Assembly (NCBI RefSeq): GCF_004362245.1
Contig: NZ_SNWM01000001.1
Span: 434,001-498,000, forward strand
DNA length: 64,000 bases
Direction of reading: 5' to 3'
DNA from: Pedobacter duraquae
Lineage (GTDB): Bacteria > Bacteroidota > Bacteroidia > Sphingobacteriales > Sphingobacteriaceae
Shown here: positions 46,452 to 57,600 of the stretch, piece after piece
How the letters are laid out: each line of letters starts with the position of its first letter
Position numbering within the stretch: position 1 is the stretch's first letter
Program-made: the position numbers and the translations under genes
Notes under the pieces: model-generated
Told to the model about the DNA's origin: nothing
The model's database searches: none
What the model saw: only the letters and a program-made list of their open reading frames with translations

Positions 46452-47201
46452 TTACCTTAAGCCACCACCGGCAAGTAAAATCTCACCTGTTAACCAGCGC
46501 GCATCCTCAGAAGCTAGAAATACTGCCACATCAGCAATATCATCTGGCTGACCAATACGACCAAGTGGTGTGTTTTTAACTGTATCAAGCTGGAAATCGC
46601 TACCGATAAAACCTGCAGTATGCGTACCTTCAGTTTCAATCATACCTGGATTGATAGAATTAACACGAATTTTTTTACCACCCAACTCTTTTGCCAATAC
46701 ATGAGTGATCGAGTCTACCGCACTTTTAGTTGCCGTATATATCGAACTACCAACAGGTGTGATTGCACTAACTACAGAACCGATGTTAATGATACTGCCA
46801 CCATTTTCGCTGAAGTTCTTAACCGCACCCTTAGTAGCCAGTAATAACCCAAGCACATTCGTATCAAACTGATTGTGGAAATCCTCAGCACTAATCTCTT
46901 CTATACCGCCGAATTTATATACTCCTGCGTTATTTACCAAGATATCTACCGGACCAAATGCTTTTGTAGTTTCTTCGAATAAACGGGTTACATCCGCTTC
47001 GTTTGATACATTTCCCTGTACAGCGATGGCCTTTCCTCCAGCGGCAACTATTTCGGCAGCAACCTGCTCAGCACCATCTTTTGCTGATGCATAATTTACA
47101 ACTACGCTAGCACCTGCTGCGCCAAGGTGTTTAGCGATACTTGCACCAATACCTTTTGATGCGCCTGTTACTACTGCTATTTTGCTTTCTAACTTTTTCA
47201 T
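46452..47201 (-). CDS. SDR family NAD(P)-dependent oxidoreductase
   Basis: A 249-residue classical short-chain dehydrogenase of the FabG-like 3-oxoacyl reductase type. Cofactor motif TGASKGIG (13-20), NNAG (near 91-94), catalytic Ser in GSVVSAITP and Tyr-x3-Lys in SIYTATK, and PGMIETEG follow in order. Substrate unknown; relatives in TetR-linked pairs often detoxify aldehydes or ketones. It heads the SDR-tetR operon. Confidence 0.9.
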   Translation of the reverse strand: MKKLESKIAVVTGASKGIGASIAKHLGAAGASVVVNYASAKDGAEQVAAEIVAAGGKAIAVQGNVSNEADVTRLFEETTKAFGPVDILVNNAGVYKFGGIEEISAEDFHNQFDTNVLGLLLATKGAVKNFSENGGSIINIGSVVSAITPVGSSIYTATKSAVDSITHVLAKELGGKKIRVNSINPGMIETEGTHTAGFIGSDFQLDTVKNTPLGRIGQPDDIADVAVFLASEDARWLTGEILLAGGGLR

Positions 47202-47227
47202 TGTTATGAGTGACTATTTTTCTATTT

Positions 47228-47275
47228 GGAATAATCGTTCCGCAAACATACAATCAATACCGGAACAATCGTTCC
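47228..47275 (-). promoter_or_regulatory. TetR operators and -7 element upstream of the SDR gene
   Basis: Two near-identical 14-base palindromes, GGAATAATCGTTCC (47228-47241) and GGAACAATCGTTCC (47262-47275), lie 34 bases apart. Between them, on the minus strand, TATGTTTG (47250-47243) fits the -7 consensus. A repressor bound at both would block the promoter. The sites sit 27 bases upstream of the SDR ATG. Confidence 0.7.
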
Positions 47276-47417
47276 TGTTTTAATTTATATTGTTTTCTCA
47301 TGACAAAACAGGTCCCGGTGAGCGAATAGCGTTCTGTTAAAAATTTTCACCACAACATAAAAACAGAAAGATTCACTATATTCAAAATCTAGGTAAGCGA
47401 TCAAAAACGGAAGCGAT

Positions 47418-47699
47418 ATGGAATTAAGTACACAACTCATCGAACTAATTCAAGCTCAATTCAAAACAGCCGATCAACAGTTGGTACAAGACCAGCTCAT
47501 ATCTATAGAACTCAGGCATGTTATGGCAGAATCAGCATACAATTTAAATAATACCAGAAATGCTGTACTTTTTCTCGCAAAAGGAGATCTCAAATCTGTT
47601 ATTCAACTGACCGAGGCAGCCAAAATAGATTTTCGCGATGTAATATCATGGGCGGTGTCAGATAAATTATCTGCTCCTCTCCCTGGAGCAGATAATTAA
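47418..47699 (+). CDS. Unknown small protein, 93 residues
   Basis: A 93-residue cytoplasmic-type protein with no recognised family. It is helical, with ELSTQLIELIQAQFKTADQ at the start and NTRNAVLFLAKGDLKSVIQLTEAAKIDFRDVISWAVSD in the second half. A GGAAGCG ribosome site precedes the ATG. It stands alone between the divergent SDR gene and a long intergenic stretch. Confidence 0.6.
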   Translation: MELSTQLIELIQAQFKTADQQLVQDQLISIELRHVMAESAYNLNNTRNAVLFLAKGDLKSVIQLTEAAKIDFRDVISWAVSDKLSAPLPGADN

Positions 47700-48229
47700 T
47701 TCATCAACATCCCATTTGACAAGTCTTCTATCAACCATATTCATAGTTGCTTCAATTGACTCATCCAATATATCAAAGAACATTTGCAACGCCATCCCGG
47801 CTGATTGCTAGGTAACCGAATGCACGCATCTAGCACCTCAAGCCCAGCACATCACGACTACTGTCGTTGTTGTTATGGAACTGCTATACAAATATCCACA
47901 ACCTATACCAATGAAAACAGTGTAGGGGGGTGTTACACCCCCCTGCAAAAAAGACCAAAATCGGCCTTGGTGATACTTTAAAGTGGGAAAAAAAATATTT
48001 CAGAAAAAACAAAATCGCGGTTTAAACCACTTTAAAGGCCTATTGCGCTTTTCATTGTTACACGTAACATACACCCCTCTTAAAACAGTAATCAAGGACG
48101 CCTAAAAAACACAAAATCCTCATAATCAGACAAATATTATAATAAATTAATGCACAGAAGTCAAATGCGAAAATTATAATGACTCTGTCGACAATCATAG
48201 AACCAGACATGAGATTTCGATTATTTTAC
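47700..48229. other. Long intergenic region with two strong inverted repeats
   Basis: Over 500 bases without a convincing gene. It includes a GC-rich hairpin (47922-47946): arms AGGGGGGTG and CACCCCCCT with a TTA loop, extended by one G-U and one G-C pair. It also holds an interrupted inverted repeat in which TTTAAAGTGG (47977-47986) and GGCC (47963-47966) face CCACTTTAAAGGCC (48027-48040). Either may belong to an RNA or be a decayed repeat element; neither resembles a standard terminator. Confidence 0.5.
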
Positions 48230-48237
48230 TATTTTTG
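48230..48237 (+). promoter_or_regulatory. Promoter -7 element abutting the AraC gene
   Basis: TATTTTTG fits TAnnTTTG and ends three bases before the ATG at 48241, so transcripts would have almost no 5' leader if this promoter and start are both used. Confidence 0.4.
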
Positions 48238-48240
48238 AAC

Positions 48241-49317
48241 ATGAACCTCGGACAACAGATCCTATTCTTCTTTAGCATGTTAGGAGCATTCAATGGATTT
48301 GTGATCAGCGGCTATCTTTTGTTCTTTAAAAAGCCAAAGTCGCCCGCCTCCTACTTCCTTGGCTTGTTATTGCTGGCACTTAGCATCAGGATCACCAAAG
48401 CCATCTTCGGTTATTTTTTCCACGGTCTCCCACGCACCTATCTGCAAATCGGACTTTCAGGATGTTTCCTCATCGGCCCCTCACTCTATTATTTCACCAG
48501 AGCTGCATTAAGTAATATTCAATTTACACCAAAACGCTGGAAGTATACCTATTGGGGGTGGATAGTTGCTATCGTCGGCGTCGGACTGGTGCTCCCTTAT
48601 GAAACGCATCCCTGGGATTGGAATCATTACATCGTCCACATCATTTACGCGCAATGGGTAGTCTATTTCTTCTTAACTGGCTGGACACTGCGAAAAACCA
48701 TTGCTAAATTATTTGACAATACTCAAAAGCTCTCGCCTGGCGAAAAACCTATATTATCCATCTTTATTGGTAATATGGTCATCCTGATTGCCTATGTGAT
48801 TGTCTTTTTCTGGTCTTTCAGCAGCGTGTACATCGCCGGGGCACTTTTCTTTTCCCTGCTACTATACCTCAACATCCCGATATTTCTGGGCAGAAAAAAA
48901 TCTGACACTGCCTTTCTCGGGAACGAAGAGCCTGAACGTTACGCTAATAAGAAAATCGACGGAGACCATGCCAGCAGCCTAACAGATCGACTGCATAAAG
49001 CAATCAATGAGCAGGAACTCTATAAAAATCCAGATCTCAAACTAAATGATCTGGCGCAAAAAGTAAATATCAGTGCGCACCAGCTTTCTCAATTGCTCAA
49101 CGATAACCTGGGCAAAAGTTTCGCATCTTACATCAATGAATACCGCATTGCGCGTGCTTGCGAACTGATTTCTGCCGATAAAGGAATTAAACTCGAAGAA
49201 ATTGGATATGAAGTTGGATTCAATTCAAAATCCACCTTCTACACTGCCTTTAAGAAACACCGCGGCACTACGCCAACGCTTTATAAAGAGAACTTTTCGA
49301 TTGCTACTTCTTTATAA
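48241..49317 (+). CDS. Membrane-anchored AraC family regulator
   Basis: A 358-residue protein with about seven N-terminal helices (residues 5-215) joined to a C-terminal AraC-type DNA-binding domain (about 260-350; LNDLAQKVNISAHQLSQLLNDNLGKSFASYINEYRIARACELI and GYEVGFNSKSTFYTAFKKHRGTTPTLYK, the two helix-turn-helix units). Such regulators sense envelope or extracellular signals directly. The TTG two codons upstream is disregarded in favour of ATG. It stands alone. Confidence 0.88.
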   Translation: MNLGQQILFFFSMLGAFNGFVISGYLLFFKKPKSPASYFLGLLLLALSIRITKAIFGYFFHGLPRTYLQIGLSGCFLIGPSLYYFTRAALSNIQFTPKRWKYTYWGWIVAIVGVGLVLPYETHPWDWNHYIVHIIYAQWVVYFFLTGWTLRKTIAKLFDNTQKLSPGEKPILSIFIGNMVILIAYVIVFFWSFSSVYIAGALFFSLLLYLNIPIFLGRKKSDTAFLGNEEPERYANKKIDGDHASSLTDRLHKAINEQELYKNPDLKLNDLAQKVNISAHQLSQLLNDNLGKSFASYINEYRIARACELISADKGIKLEEIGYEVGFNSKSTFYTAFKKHRGTTPTLYKENFSIATSL

Positions 49318-49512
49318 TTCAGAAAGAGAGTACATTCATGATACCTAGCCTAGAAATTGCCACATAAGCGAGCTGCTGTCTTGCATCTCCTTTAGTTAAA
49401 TAAGAAAGGTTTTTGAAATCAATCCTATATACCATCCAACAAAAATAATCCAAAAACCAACTATAAATGCACTTACAATAATAGAGCTCACCTATATGCC
49501 TACTAATCGATA

Positions 49513-49887
49513 TCACGCATGTTGTAATATAAAATCAGCATCTACCCCCAGTTCAGTATAAACGGCTTTTAGGAATTCTACATCTGGCTTTTGTTTACCA
49601 TTCATAATAAGCGATAATTTTGCTGTGCTGACATTAAGCTTTTCGGCAAGATCCTTTTGTTTGAGTTTCAATTCATACATTCTCATTTCAATCATCCCTA
49701 TTAAGGTTTGCGGCAATTCGACTGTATATTTTTTATGCTCGTATTTTTGCGCTTCCAGTGCAAGTTCGCGGATCTGAGCAAGTTCCTCACTGGTAACATT
49801 ACTACTTCCTTTCGCCATTAAGGCATCGATTTTGGCCATAACTACATCGTAGTCGGCATCCTGTGTGATTTTACGCTTTAGATTCAT
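49513..49887 (-). CDS. HigA-like antitoxin / XRE regulator without visible toxin
   Basis: A 124-residue protein with the HigA layout: an N-terminal helical segment (YDVVMAKIDALMAKGSSNVTSEELAQIRELALEAQKYE) and a C-terminal helix-turn-helix (about 70-120; MYELKLKQKDLAEKLNVSTAKLSLIMNGKQKPDVEFLKAVYTELGV). In higBA loci the toxin precedes the antitoxin, but the 300 bases upstream contain no toxin-like frame, and the 65-codon frame downstream does not resemble HigB. The ATG at 49887 is preferred to 49908. Confidence 0.75.
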   Translation of the reverse strand: MNLKRKITQDADYDVVMAKIDALMAKGSSNVTSEELAQIRELALEAQKYEHKKYTVELPQTLIGMIEMRMYELKLKQKDLAEKLNVSTAKLSLIMNGKQKPDVEFLKAVYTELGVDADFILQHA

Positions 49888-50213
49888 CGAAACAAATACA
49901 AACATCATTCAACTACATGATCACCCGCAGTAGCATCAAGGGGCTCAATTTAAAGCATTGAGCAATCTTTTAATTTGTCATACTATAATAAACGCTTTCA
50001 GCGCACCATAACTGATAACAACCATTTACAATGAGTTAAATTTACGACATATGTTTAGATTAATAAATAAAATTTAGAATTTCTAAACAACACAATCAAA
50101 AACAACCTAAGTTCGCTTCTGATCGTTTACTAGACAAGTACACAAAAAATATAACTTGTAGATAGTATTGGAAACTTATCTCAGCTCATATTGTTATACG
50201 AAAAAGACAGAAA
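49888..50213. other. AT-rich intergenic region between higA-like gene and a small gene
   Basis: No gene longer than about 20 codons was seen on either strand. It should hold the divergent promoters of both neighbours. A HigB toxin gene, expected here for a complete higBA locus, is absent. Confidence 0.5.
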
Positions 50214-50450
50214 ATGAAACAATTCAGAATAGAAGTAGCCGTAGCAGAAGAGGGAAGATTTTACGACATTAACCCCTTAGGTAATGCCCAATATGAAATT
50301 TCAATAGAAGGCGATGTTATTGGGAAAATTCAATTGGACGATAAAAATCCGGAACATTGCGAAAGCATCGGATGTCAACTGGATAGCCCTGCTTTACATG
50401 CTATAAGAGAAGGCATCCAGTACCACCTGATGCTAAACCACGAGAAGTAA
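50214..50450 (+). CDS. Unknown small protein, 78 residues
   Basis: A 78-residue cytoplasmic protein with no recognised family. The strand-like N-terminus (KQFRIEVAVAEEGRFYDINPLGNAQYEISIEGDVIGKIQLDD) suggests a small beta-sheet fold; two Cys (HCESIGC) occur in the middle and a helix in the C-terminus. It converges on the glycerophosphodiesterase gene. Confidence 0.6.
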   Translation: MKQFRIEVAVAEEGRFYDINPLGNAQYEISIEGDVIGKIQLDDKNPEHCESIGCQLDSPALHAIREGIQYHLMLNHEK

Positions 50451-50482
50451 TCCCGCTGAAAATTTAGAAGCAAAAATTAATG

Positions 50483-51391
50483 CTACTTAGAAAGGTCAGC
50501 GAAAAAATTAGGATAGTCGGTAATAATGCCGTTTACCTTTAAAGCCTTAAGCTTCTTCATTTCTGGCAGGTCGTTAACCGTCCATGGCGCAATCAGCATC
50601 CCTTTACTCCTGCAGGTATCGATCATTTGTGGTGTAACCATGCCGTAATGCGGATTGTAGAAATCAGGCGTAAAACCCATATCACTCAGATTTTTCGCCA
50701 TGGTAACCGCCTTGTCACCCGTCAATAGGCCAACAGCAACCTTAGGATAGTTTTGATGCAAAACCTTCAATTGTCTGATGTCGAACGACTGCATGATCAA
50801 ACGCTTACCCAATTTCTTTATAGCTAAAACATCCATTACTTTCTTTACGAAAACTTCAGGTACCGGTTGCTCAAATCCATCGGTTGCCGGGTTGGCTTTG
50901 ATTTCTACCAGGTAATTGATGCCTGCCAGTTTTTTAGCCTTAGTATAAGCTTCAACCGAGTCGATCAACTCGCCCAGCAGCGGTGTATAACTTGCCTGCT
51001 GCTGTTGTTGCGGAAAATCTTTATATTTCTTTTTGCCGATGATGAACTTGCGGATATCAGCATAGTCCATCTGGTAAAACGTGTATTTCTTGCGGTCTTC
51101 TTTTTTAAACTCAGCGCCATCAGGCAACAAGGTGTAATCGGGATTAAAAGAATCATCGTGATATACAATTACTTCTCCGTCCTTAGTCACATGCACATCA
51201 AACTCAATCGTATTGCAGCCCAGGTCAATCGCTTTCTTCATGGCCTCAATCGTATTTTCAGGCATTAACCCACGTGTGCCCCTATGACCGATCGTGTAAA
51301 AAGTTTCAGATTTACCAGGTGTATTTGTTTTCATACCGGCGCAGGATACTAAAGTGCTGATGACAATTGTTGCAAATAAAGCAGATCTCAT
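50483..51391 (-). CDS. Glycerophosphodiester phosphodiesterase, lipoprotein
   Basis: A 302-residue secreted hydrolase of glycerophosphodiesters. The N-terminus is a lipoprotein signal with lipobox LVSC (Cys17). The GDPD TIM barrel shows GHRGTRGLMPENT, the metal-binding EFDVHVTKDGEVIVYHDD and later VEIKANP and APWTVND segments. It probably acts on phospholipid head-group diesters at the periplasm or cell surface. Confidence 0.92.
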   Translation of the reverse strand: MRSALFATIVISTLVSCAGMKTNTPGKSETFYTIGHRGTRGLMPENTIEAMKKAIDLGCNTIEFDVHVTKDGEVIVYHDDSFNPDYTLLPDGAEFKKEDRKKYTFYQMDYADIRKFIIGKKKYKDFPQQQQQASYTPLLGELIDSVEAYTKAKKLAGINYLVEIKANPATDGFEQPVPEVFVKKVMDVLAIKKLGKRLIMQSFDIRQLKVLHQNYPKVAVGLLTGDKAVTMAKNLSDMGFTPDFYNPHYGMVTPQMIDTCRSKGMLIAPWTVNDLPEMKKLKALKVNGIITDYPNFFADLSK

Positions 51392-51683
51392 ATGCGTATT
51401 CAGTTTTCATTATTTGTTAGCACCCGCAAGGTACAATTTACCTGCAAAAAGGGCAAATCAGATAAACCGCCTAAACTAATATTTGCAATTAGCGAATCGA
51501 AAATTGCATCTTTTAATCAAAATGAAGACCTTGTAGATATCGCTGATTCTTTGCCTAGAAAAACACCTATCTCATTAGATGACATTAGTAAAATTGACAG
51601 CCTGATCCAGGCATTCCAATATTTTCACTATATTAGTGAACTAAATTTTGTTCTCTAACCTAACGCTCTATTCCGATACTTCA
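51392..51683. other. Divergent intergenic region upstream of the giant surface protein
   Basis: No gene is called. An 88-codon frame begins at 51392 directly beside the GDPD start and overlaps the next frame, but its composition does not look coding. ACTAAATTTTG (51641-51651) is one base too long for the -7 consensus and could be a weak promoter for the large gene. Confidence 0.4.
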
Positions 51684-54600
51684 ATGAAATTTTCTTCTTT
51701 GTTATGTGCCTTGCTGTGTTTCGCAGTGAGTCCCTCGTTTGGCCAGCTTCAACTACCAAACATTAGTGTGTCTACACCGCAAATTTTCACCCAGGGTACA
51801 GCTATTACACCCATCCAGATTCAAAATTCAGGTGGTTCCGTTCCTCAAGAGTTGTACAGCTACACAAAAGCATTCCCTGTTAGCAACTACACACCAGGTT
51901 ATTATGGAGGAACCAATTTCAAATTGCTTACTACAGCACCTTCCGGAATCATGTATTTTACAGAGAATAATCAGCGCATTTTCTCTATTGATCTTCAGGG
52001 CAACGTCAAATTATTAACCGGAACTACTTTCGGAAATCTAGATGGCGACGCGAAAACAGCCAAATTCAAATCCATTGTCGGTATAGCAGTTAGCAAAAAT
52101 GGCGACTTATATGTTACAGACTATGATTTTGGAGATGGCGACAATAGCAGGATCAGGAAGGTAACTCCAAATGGTGTTGTAACTACAATAGCCAGTTCAT
52201 TAGGATCTCCAGGTCCAATCGTAATGGACTCCAATGATGTGATGTACTTCATTGAAAAAGGTAAGTTACAGAAAATGACAACCACCGGTGTCAAGACTCA
52301 AATTCCAGGATCCTGGAGTATAGATCAGGTATCCAGCATGAGCATAGACTCTAAAGGAAACATTTTTATAGCAGACAATCGGATTACGGGAAAAGTGTTC
52401 AAAGTTAAACCCGACGGTACCTCAACAATCTTTGCAGGAGCCGGTACTCCAGGTGACATCTTCTTTCAAGCAAGCATATATATAACCCTGGATAAAAACG
52501 ACAATCTTTACTTAAGTTCAGGAGCACTGATCTATATATATTCTCCCGATGGAAAAGGAAAGATTTTATCTGGCACTACGGGCAAATCCGACATGGAGGG
52601 CCCAGGGGCAATAGCAGGCTGGAGTTATCCTTCGTATTTGACAGTTAATCCAAATGGGGATATTTACGTAGTAGATTACTTTCATATCAAGGTCATCAAG
52701 ACCGTAGGATATGATATCCGTCCGGCACTACCCGCCGGTTTATCACTAAGTAATTCAGGTCTGATTAGCGGAACGCCAACCGTCATATCCGAGGCGAAAG
52801 ACTACGTGGTTACCGCAGCTAACGCCACCGGGCTGGCAGAAACCATACTACGCATAGGTGTCAACATCCCCCCTACACCGCCAACTATCGCCGATTTTAC
52901 GCCGAAGGCTGCTGCTAAATACGAAACTGTGACAGTTACGGGCACTAATCTTTCGGGGATAACTGAAGTTAAAATTGGTAACACGGCAGTGCCTTTTACA
53001 TTAATTACAAGCGAAAGTCTGACCATTCAGATTCCTGTGGGGCTTGCTAGCGGAAATCTCTCTTTAAGCAATCCACATGGAACGGCCACAGCAGGCTCTT
53101 TATCGGTGATTACAGAACCCACAATCACGGCGCTAAGCGCTGCAAATGGTTATCCAGGTGATAAAGTCACAGTAACTGGAACGCAGTTTTCAACAACTCT
53201 TTCCGTGCGTATAGGTAATACCGAGGCTCAATTTACGGTAAAGTCAGATACCGAACTGGAAGCAACCGTACCAACATACAACTCAGGATCAGGCATTTCT
53301 GTAATCAATAGCACAGGCTTCACAACCTCGCCGAATTTCAAAGCCTTTCAGCAACCCCTTATACAGGCAATAACTCAGCAAGGAAAAACGGGAAGTACTG
53401 TAACCATCGACGGCAACAACTTTCTAAATACAACAAGTGTGCGTATTGGAGGTAAAGCAGCTACTTCTTTCACTATAGTTAATGAAACACGGATCACGGC
53501 TGTTGTAGCGCCTGCATCAATTGGCACTACCATAGAAGTGACTACACCAGCTGGAACAGCTATCCAATATGGATTTACTTTTATCCCACTTCCGGTGATT
53601 ACCTCATTTACACCCGTAACAGCAGGTCTGAATTTCCGTTCAGTCATCATTACAGGAGAAAACCTCGCCAATGCGACAGAAGTATACTTTGGCGGCGTCA
53701 GGTGCTATCAATATACAAGCTATGGATTTCAGATTCAGGCTCAGGTCTCTTCAGGTGCTTCGGGCGATGTGGTAGTGGTTACGCCCGGTGGAACAGCAAC
53801 TTTACCAGGCTTCACTTTTATCCCCTTCCCAAGCATAAGTTCATTTACTCCCACAACCGCGGCCGTAGGAGATGAAGTCACGATTACCGGCGACAATCTC
53901 AGCACAACAACCGCTGTTTATTTTGGGGATGTTCTTGCGTCATCATTCACCACAATATCAAATACAACAGTCAAGGCAGTTGTCCCAGAGTCAGGCAGTG
54001 ATAATCTTTCGGTATCAACCATTGGCGGGAAAGTCTATGGAATTGGATTCACACACAAGGCACCAGTCGTAGGCATATTTACTCCGGCATCCGCCAACAC
54101 CGGAAGCACTGTACTAATTAACGGCATCAGGTTTACCGGTGCTACGGGTGTAGCCTTTGGCGGCGTGCCGGCTACAGCATTTACTGTATTATCCGATAAC
54201 CAGATCAGTGCAACTGTTGGTGACGGACAAAGTGGTAGTATTCTTGTTAAAACTGCCTTAGGAAGCGGTGTAAAATCAGGATTCTCTCATTCGGGGCCAT
54301 TAGTAACGAGTTTCACGACAAATGCAGGTACAGATGGAACTGTCATGATCAGCGGACAGAATTTTACTAACGCCACAGCGGTCACATTCGGAGGCACACC
54401 TGCGAAATCTTTCAACGTCGTTTCTCCAGTATCAATAGCGGCAATAGTAGCAGGAGGTACATCAGGAGCTGTGGCTGTAACAACGCCCCTGGGGACTAGC
54501 CAACGCACAGGCTTCACTTTTGTCTCGCCGCCTACAATTGCAAGCTTCAGTCCCACATCACAAAATTATGGTGGGCAGATTGTAATTACCGGAACCAACT

Positions 54601-57600
54601 TTATCGGTGTAAATAGCGTAAAAATCGCCGGTCTTCCGGCGTCCTTCTTTGCAAGCACCGCAAACTCAATAACTGCATATATTCCAATTAACTTACCGGG
54701 GAGCGGAAACATTGAAGTCAATACCGTAGCAGGTACAGCGGTGAAGACCGGCTTTATTTACGATGGATTGACAGTCACTGACTTTTCACCGAAATCAGCG
54801 AAAGCTGGGGATATCGTTACGATCACAGGAACAAATTTCACTGACATTCGCAGTGTAGAGTTGGCTGGCATCCAATCGGCTTCATTCACCGTGGTTTCTC
54901 CCACCACTATTACAGCAGTTATGGCTGATGGTGGTGGATATACTACAGGCTTATCATATGTTAGCGTAAGAACTTCCAGAGATACACGATCACTTCAAGG
55001 GTTTACATACATTCCTCCTCCCATTATCAATGCCTTTTCACCCCTTGCTGCATGGAATGGAAATACAATGGTTATTAATGGGTTGAATTTGACCGGTGCA
55101 ACAGCAGTGACAGTTGGCGGAGTACCTGTAAAGTCTTTCACAGTGGTTTCATCCTTTGAAATCAGAGCCGAACTTGAAAATCAGGAGTCAGGAGTTGTGA
55201 CAGTTGTAACCCCTAATGGCACTGGCACAAAATCAGGGTTGACATGGCTGCGCCAACCGGTAATTAGTGCTTTCTCGCCCACCACTGCCATTGAAGGCGA
55301 TACCCTCAGCATCAAATACAGTGACGTTTTTGTAGTTTCAGAGATTAAAGTTGGTGGCGTCACGGTGCCAATCGTGCAATATGGAACCTCCACCTCGCAG
55401 GTGCTTAAAGTTAAGCTCGGCGAAGTCAAATCAGGTGCCGTTACCCTCACAGCTATAAATGGCACTGCCGAGCTAGCGGGTTTCACTTTCATTCCAAAAC
55501 CAGTGATAACAGCCTACAAGTGGAATGGTGCACCCGGTACGTCAACCGTAACTATTACTGGACAAAACTTCAATAACATCACTTCAGTCAAATTTGATGA
55601 TGAACCCGCTACAGCATTTACAGTCGTTTCTCCTACAGTAATCACGGCAACGCCGCTATCACGAAAATCGGGGCTAATCGCTGTCACATCCACAGCCGGA
55701 ACAGGCATCTTCAGCGGTTTCCTGTACGATACGCCGCCATCCATTACGACAATTACACCACGCTCAGGACCACCAGAAACGCTAATCACCATCTCTGGAA
55801 ACAACTTTAATGTGGACATCAGCAAGAACCTGGTGTATTTCGGTTCGCTGAAAGCGACCGTCAAATCGGCATCGGCGACAACATTAACAGCGATTGTTCC
55901 TGCCGGCGGCAGTTTTCTGCCCATTAGCGTTATCAATACCGATACTCACCTTACTGGCATCTCGCCCATCAAATTCCGTATAACATCAGCTGCTTTCAAT
56001 GCAGATCTTAGTCAGCAATTCGCTAAGAAAGTTGACTTCAATGTTGATGGTCAGTTAGGCCTTATAAAAACAGCCGACGTTGATGGTGACGGGCAAAATG
56101 ACATCATCGTAACCACCTCAAATCAGTTATTGGTATACCGTTCAAAGGGGCCTGGTCTGATCAGCGATGAGAACTATTTTGAAAAAGTAGTTGTTCAGGA
56201 CAGAGCGGTAAATTGCTTTGCTGCTGGTGATTTAACAGGTGATGGTAAGATTGATTTTTGCTTTAATAATTCATCTGGAGTACTCATTCTTCAAAATACG
56301 TCGACACCAGGAAAGATATCTTTCACCAATCATTTTGTAGACAATGTCAATTCAGGTCCATTTGAAAATATTGATATAATCGATCTTGACAAAGATGGTA
56401 AAGCTGATCTGGTCAATTTGAATACAACGGCAATTTACAGAAACACCTCTGATCTTACTACCAATACGCTATCATTTGCCCCAAGCACAAATTTAGCTAT
56501 TGGAAGATCTTCCGGTCAACCGCCAATAGCATTTTCAGACTTCAGCGGAGATGGCAAGCCCGATGCGGTAAACATTGAATCTGACTACAAACAATTTGTA
56601 GCTAGGAACCTTTCAACTCCGGGCACATTCTCATTCTTATCAAATGCCAACCTGGATCTCGGTTACACTAGGGTTGAAAATACAGTAATTGAAGATTTTG
56701 ATGCGGATGATAAACTAGATATATTGATAAATATCCCCCCTTTTTACATCGGCGGTGCTTCTATCTTATACAACAATTCTTTATATGATAACGCTAATAA
56801 CATTTCGTTCAAATTTGGGGCCTATCTTATTACCCAGTCGCTGGTTAAGTTCCCGTCTATTATTGATTTAAATGGTGATGGTACACCAGACCTGCTGTAT
56901 GCAAATTCAAAAGCTGCTTTGGCATACTTAAATAAACCCACAGAATATGGGCCAAACTGGATTACCAGTGGAGAGCTTGCAAGTATTCCACTCGACTATC
57001 CGGGAGCATTTATGCAGATTAATAAATTGCTTGCAGCAGACGTCAATGGAGATGGAAAGCCCGATCTCCTGGTAGCAGGCGAGAATCAGAGTAAGTTTTC
57101 TATTTACCACAATGGCTTCAACATCACCCCTACCATAACATCCTTTTCACCGGCAAACGCTGCAAAAGGAGATGTCGTAACAATTTCAGGCACTAATTTC
57201 TCCAAGACCAGTTCAGTACTGTTTGGTACGCAACCAGCAGCGTCATTTGAGGTTATTTCCCCTACAGAGATCAAGGCTATGGTAGGTGAAGGAGAATCTG
57301 GGCTTATTACAGTTACAACCACTGGTGGCGTAGCTACAAAAGACGGATTTACATTCATCCCAGCCCCTGTTATAACAGACTTCAATCCTAAGTTCGCACT
57401 TTCCGGTGCAACGATAGTAATCAAAGGAACCAACCTGAACGGCACAACCTCAGTTAAATTCGGGTCTGTGAATGTTAAATCTTTTACGATCGACGATGCG
57501 CAGACGATCACCGCCGTAGTTAATGGGACAGGCTCAGCGGGCATAACGGTTGTAACAGCTGGCGGAACATCTTTCTTGAACGGATTGACATTACTTCCAG

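Noticed and set aside
49319..49516. 65-codon frame overlapping the HigA-like gene end, a possible toxin
   Set aside because: Overlap and size would suit a toxin, but the sequence lacks RelE/HigB features, is rich in rare aromatic and Cys residues, and sits on the wrong side for higBA.
51392..51658. 88-codon frame beside the GDPD start
   Set aside because: It overlaps the divergent promoter region, has no ribosome site and no family-like segment, and runs into the next gene; treated as chance.
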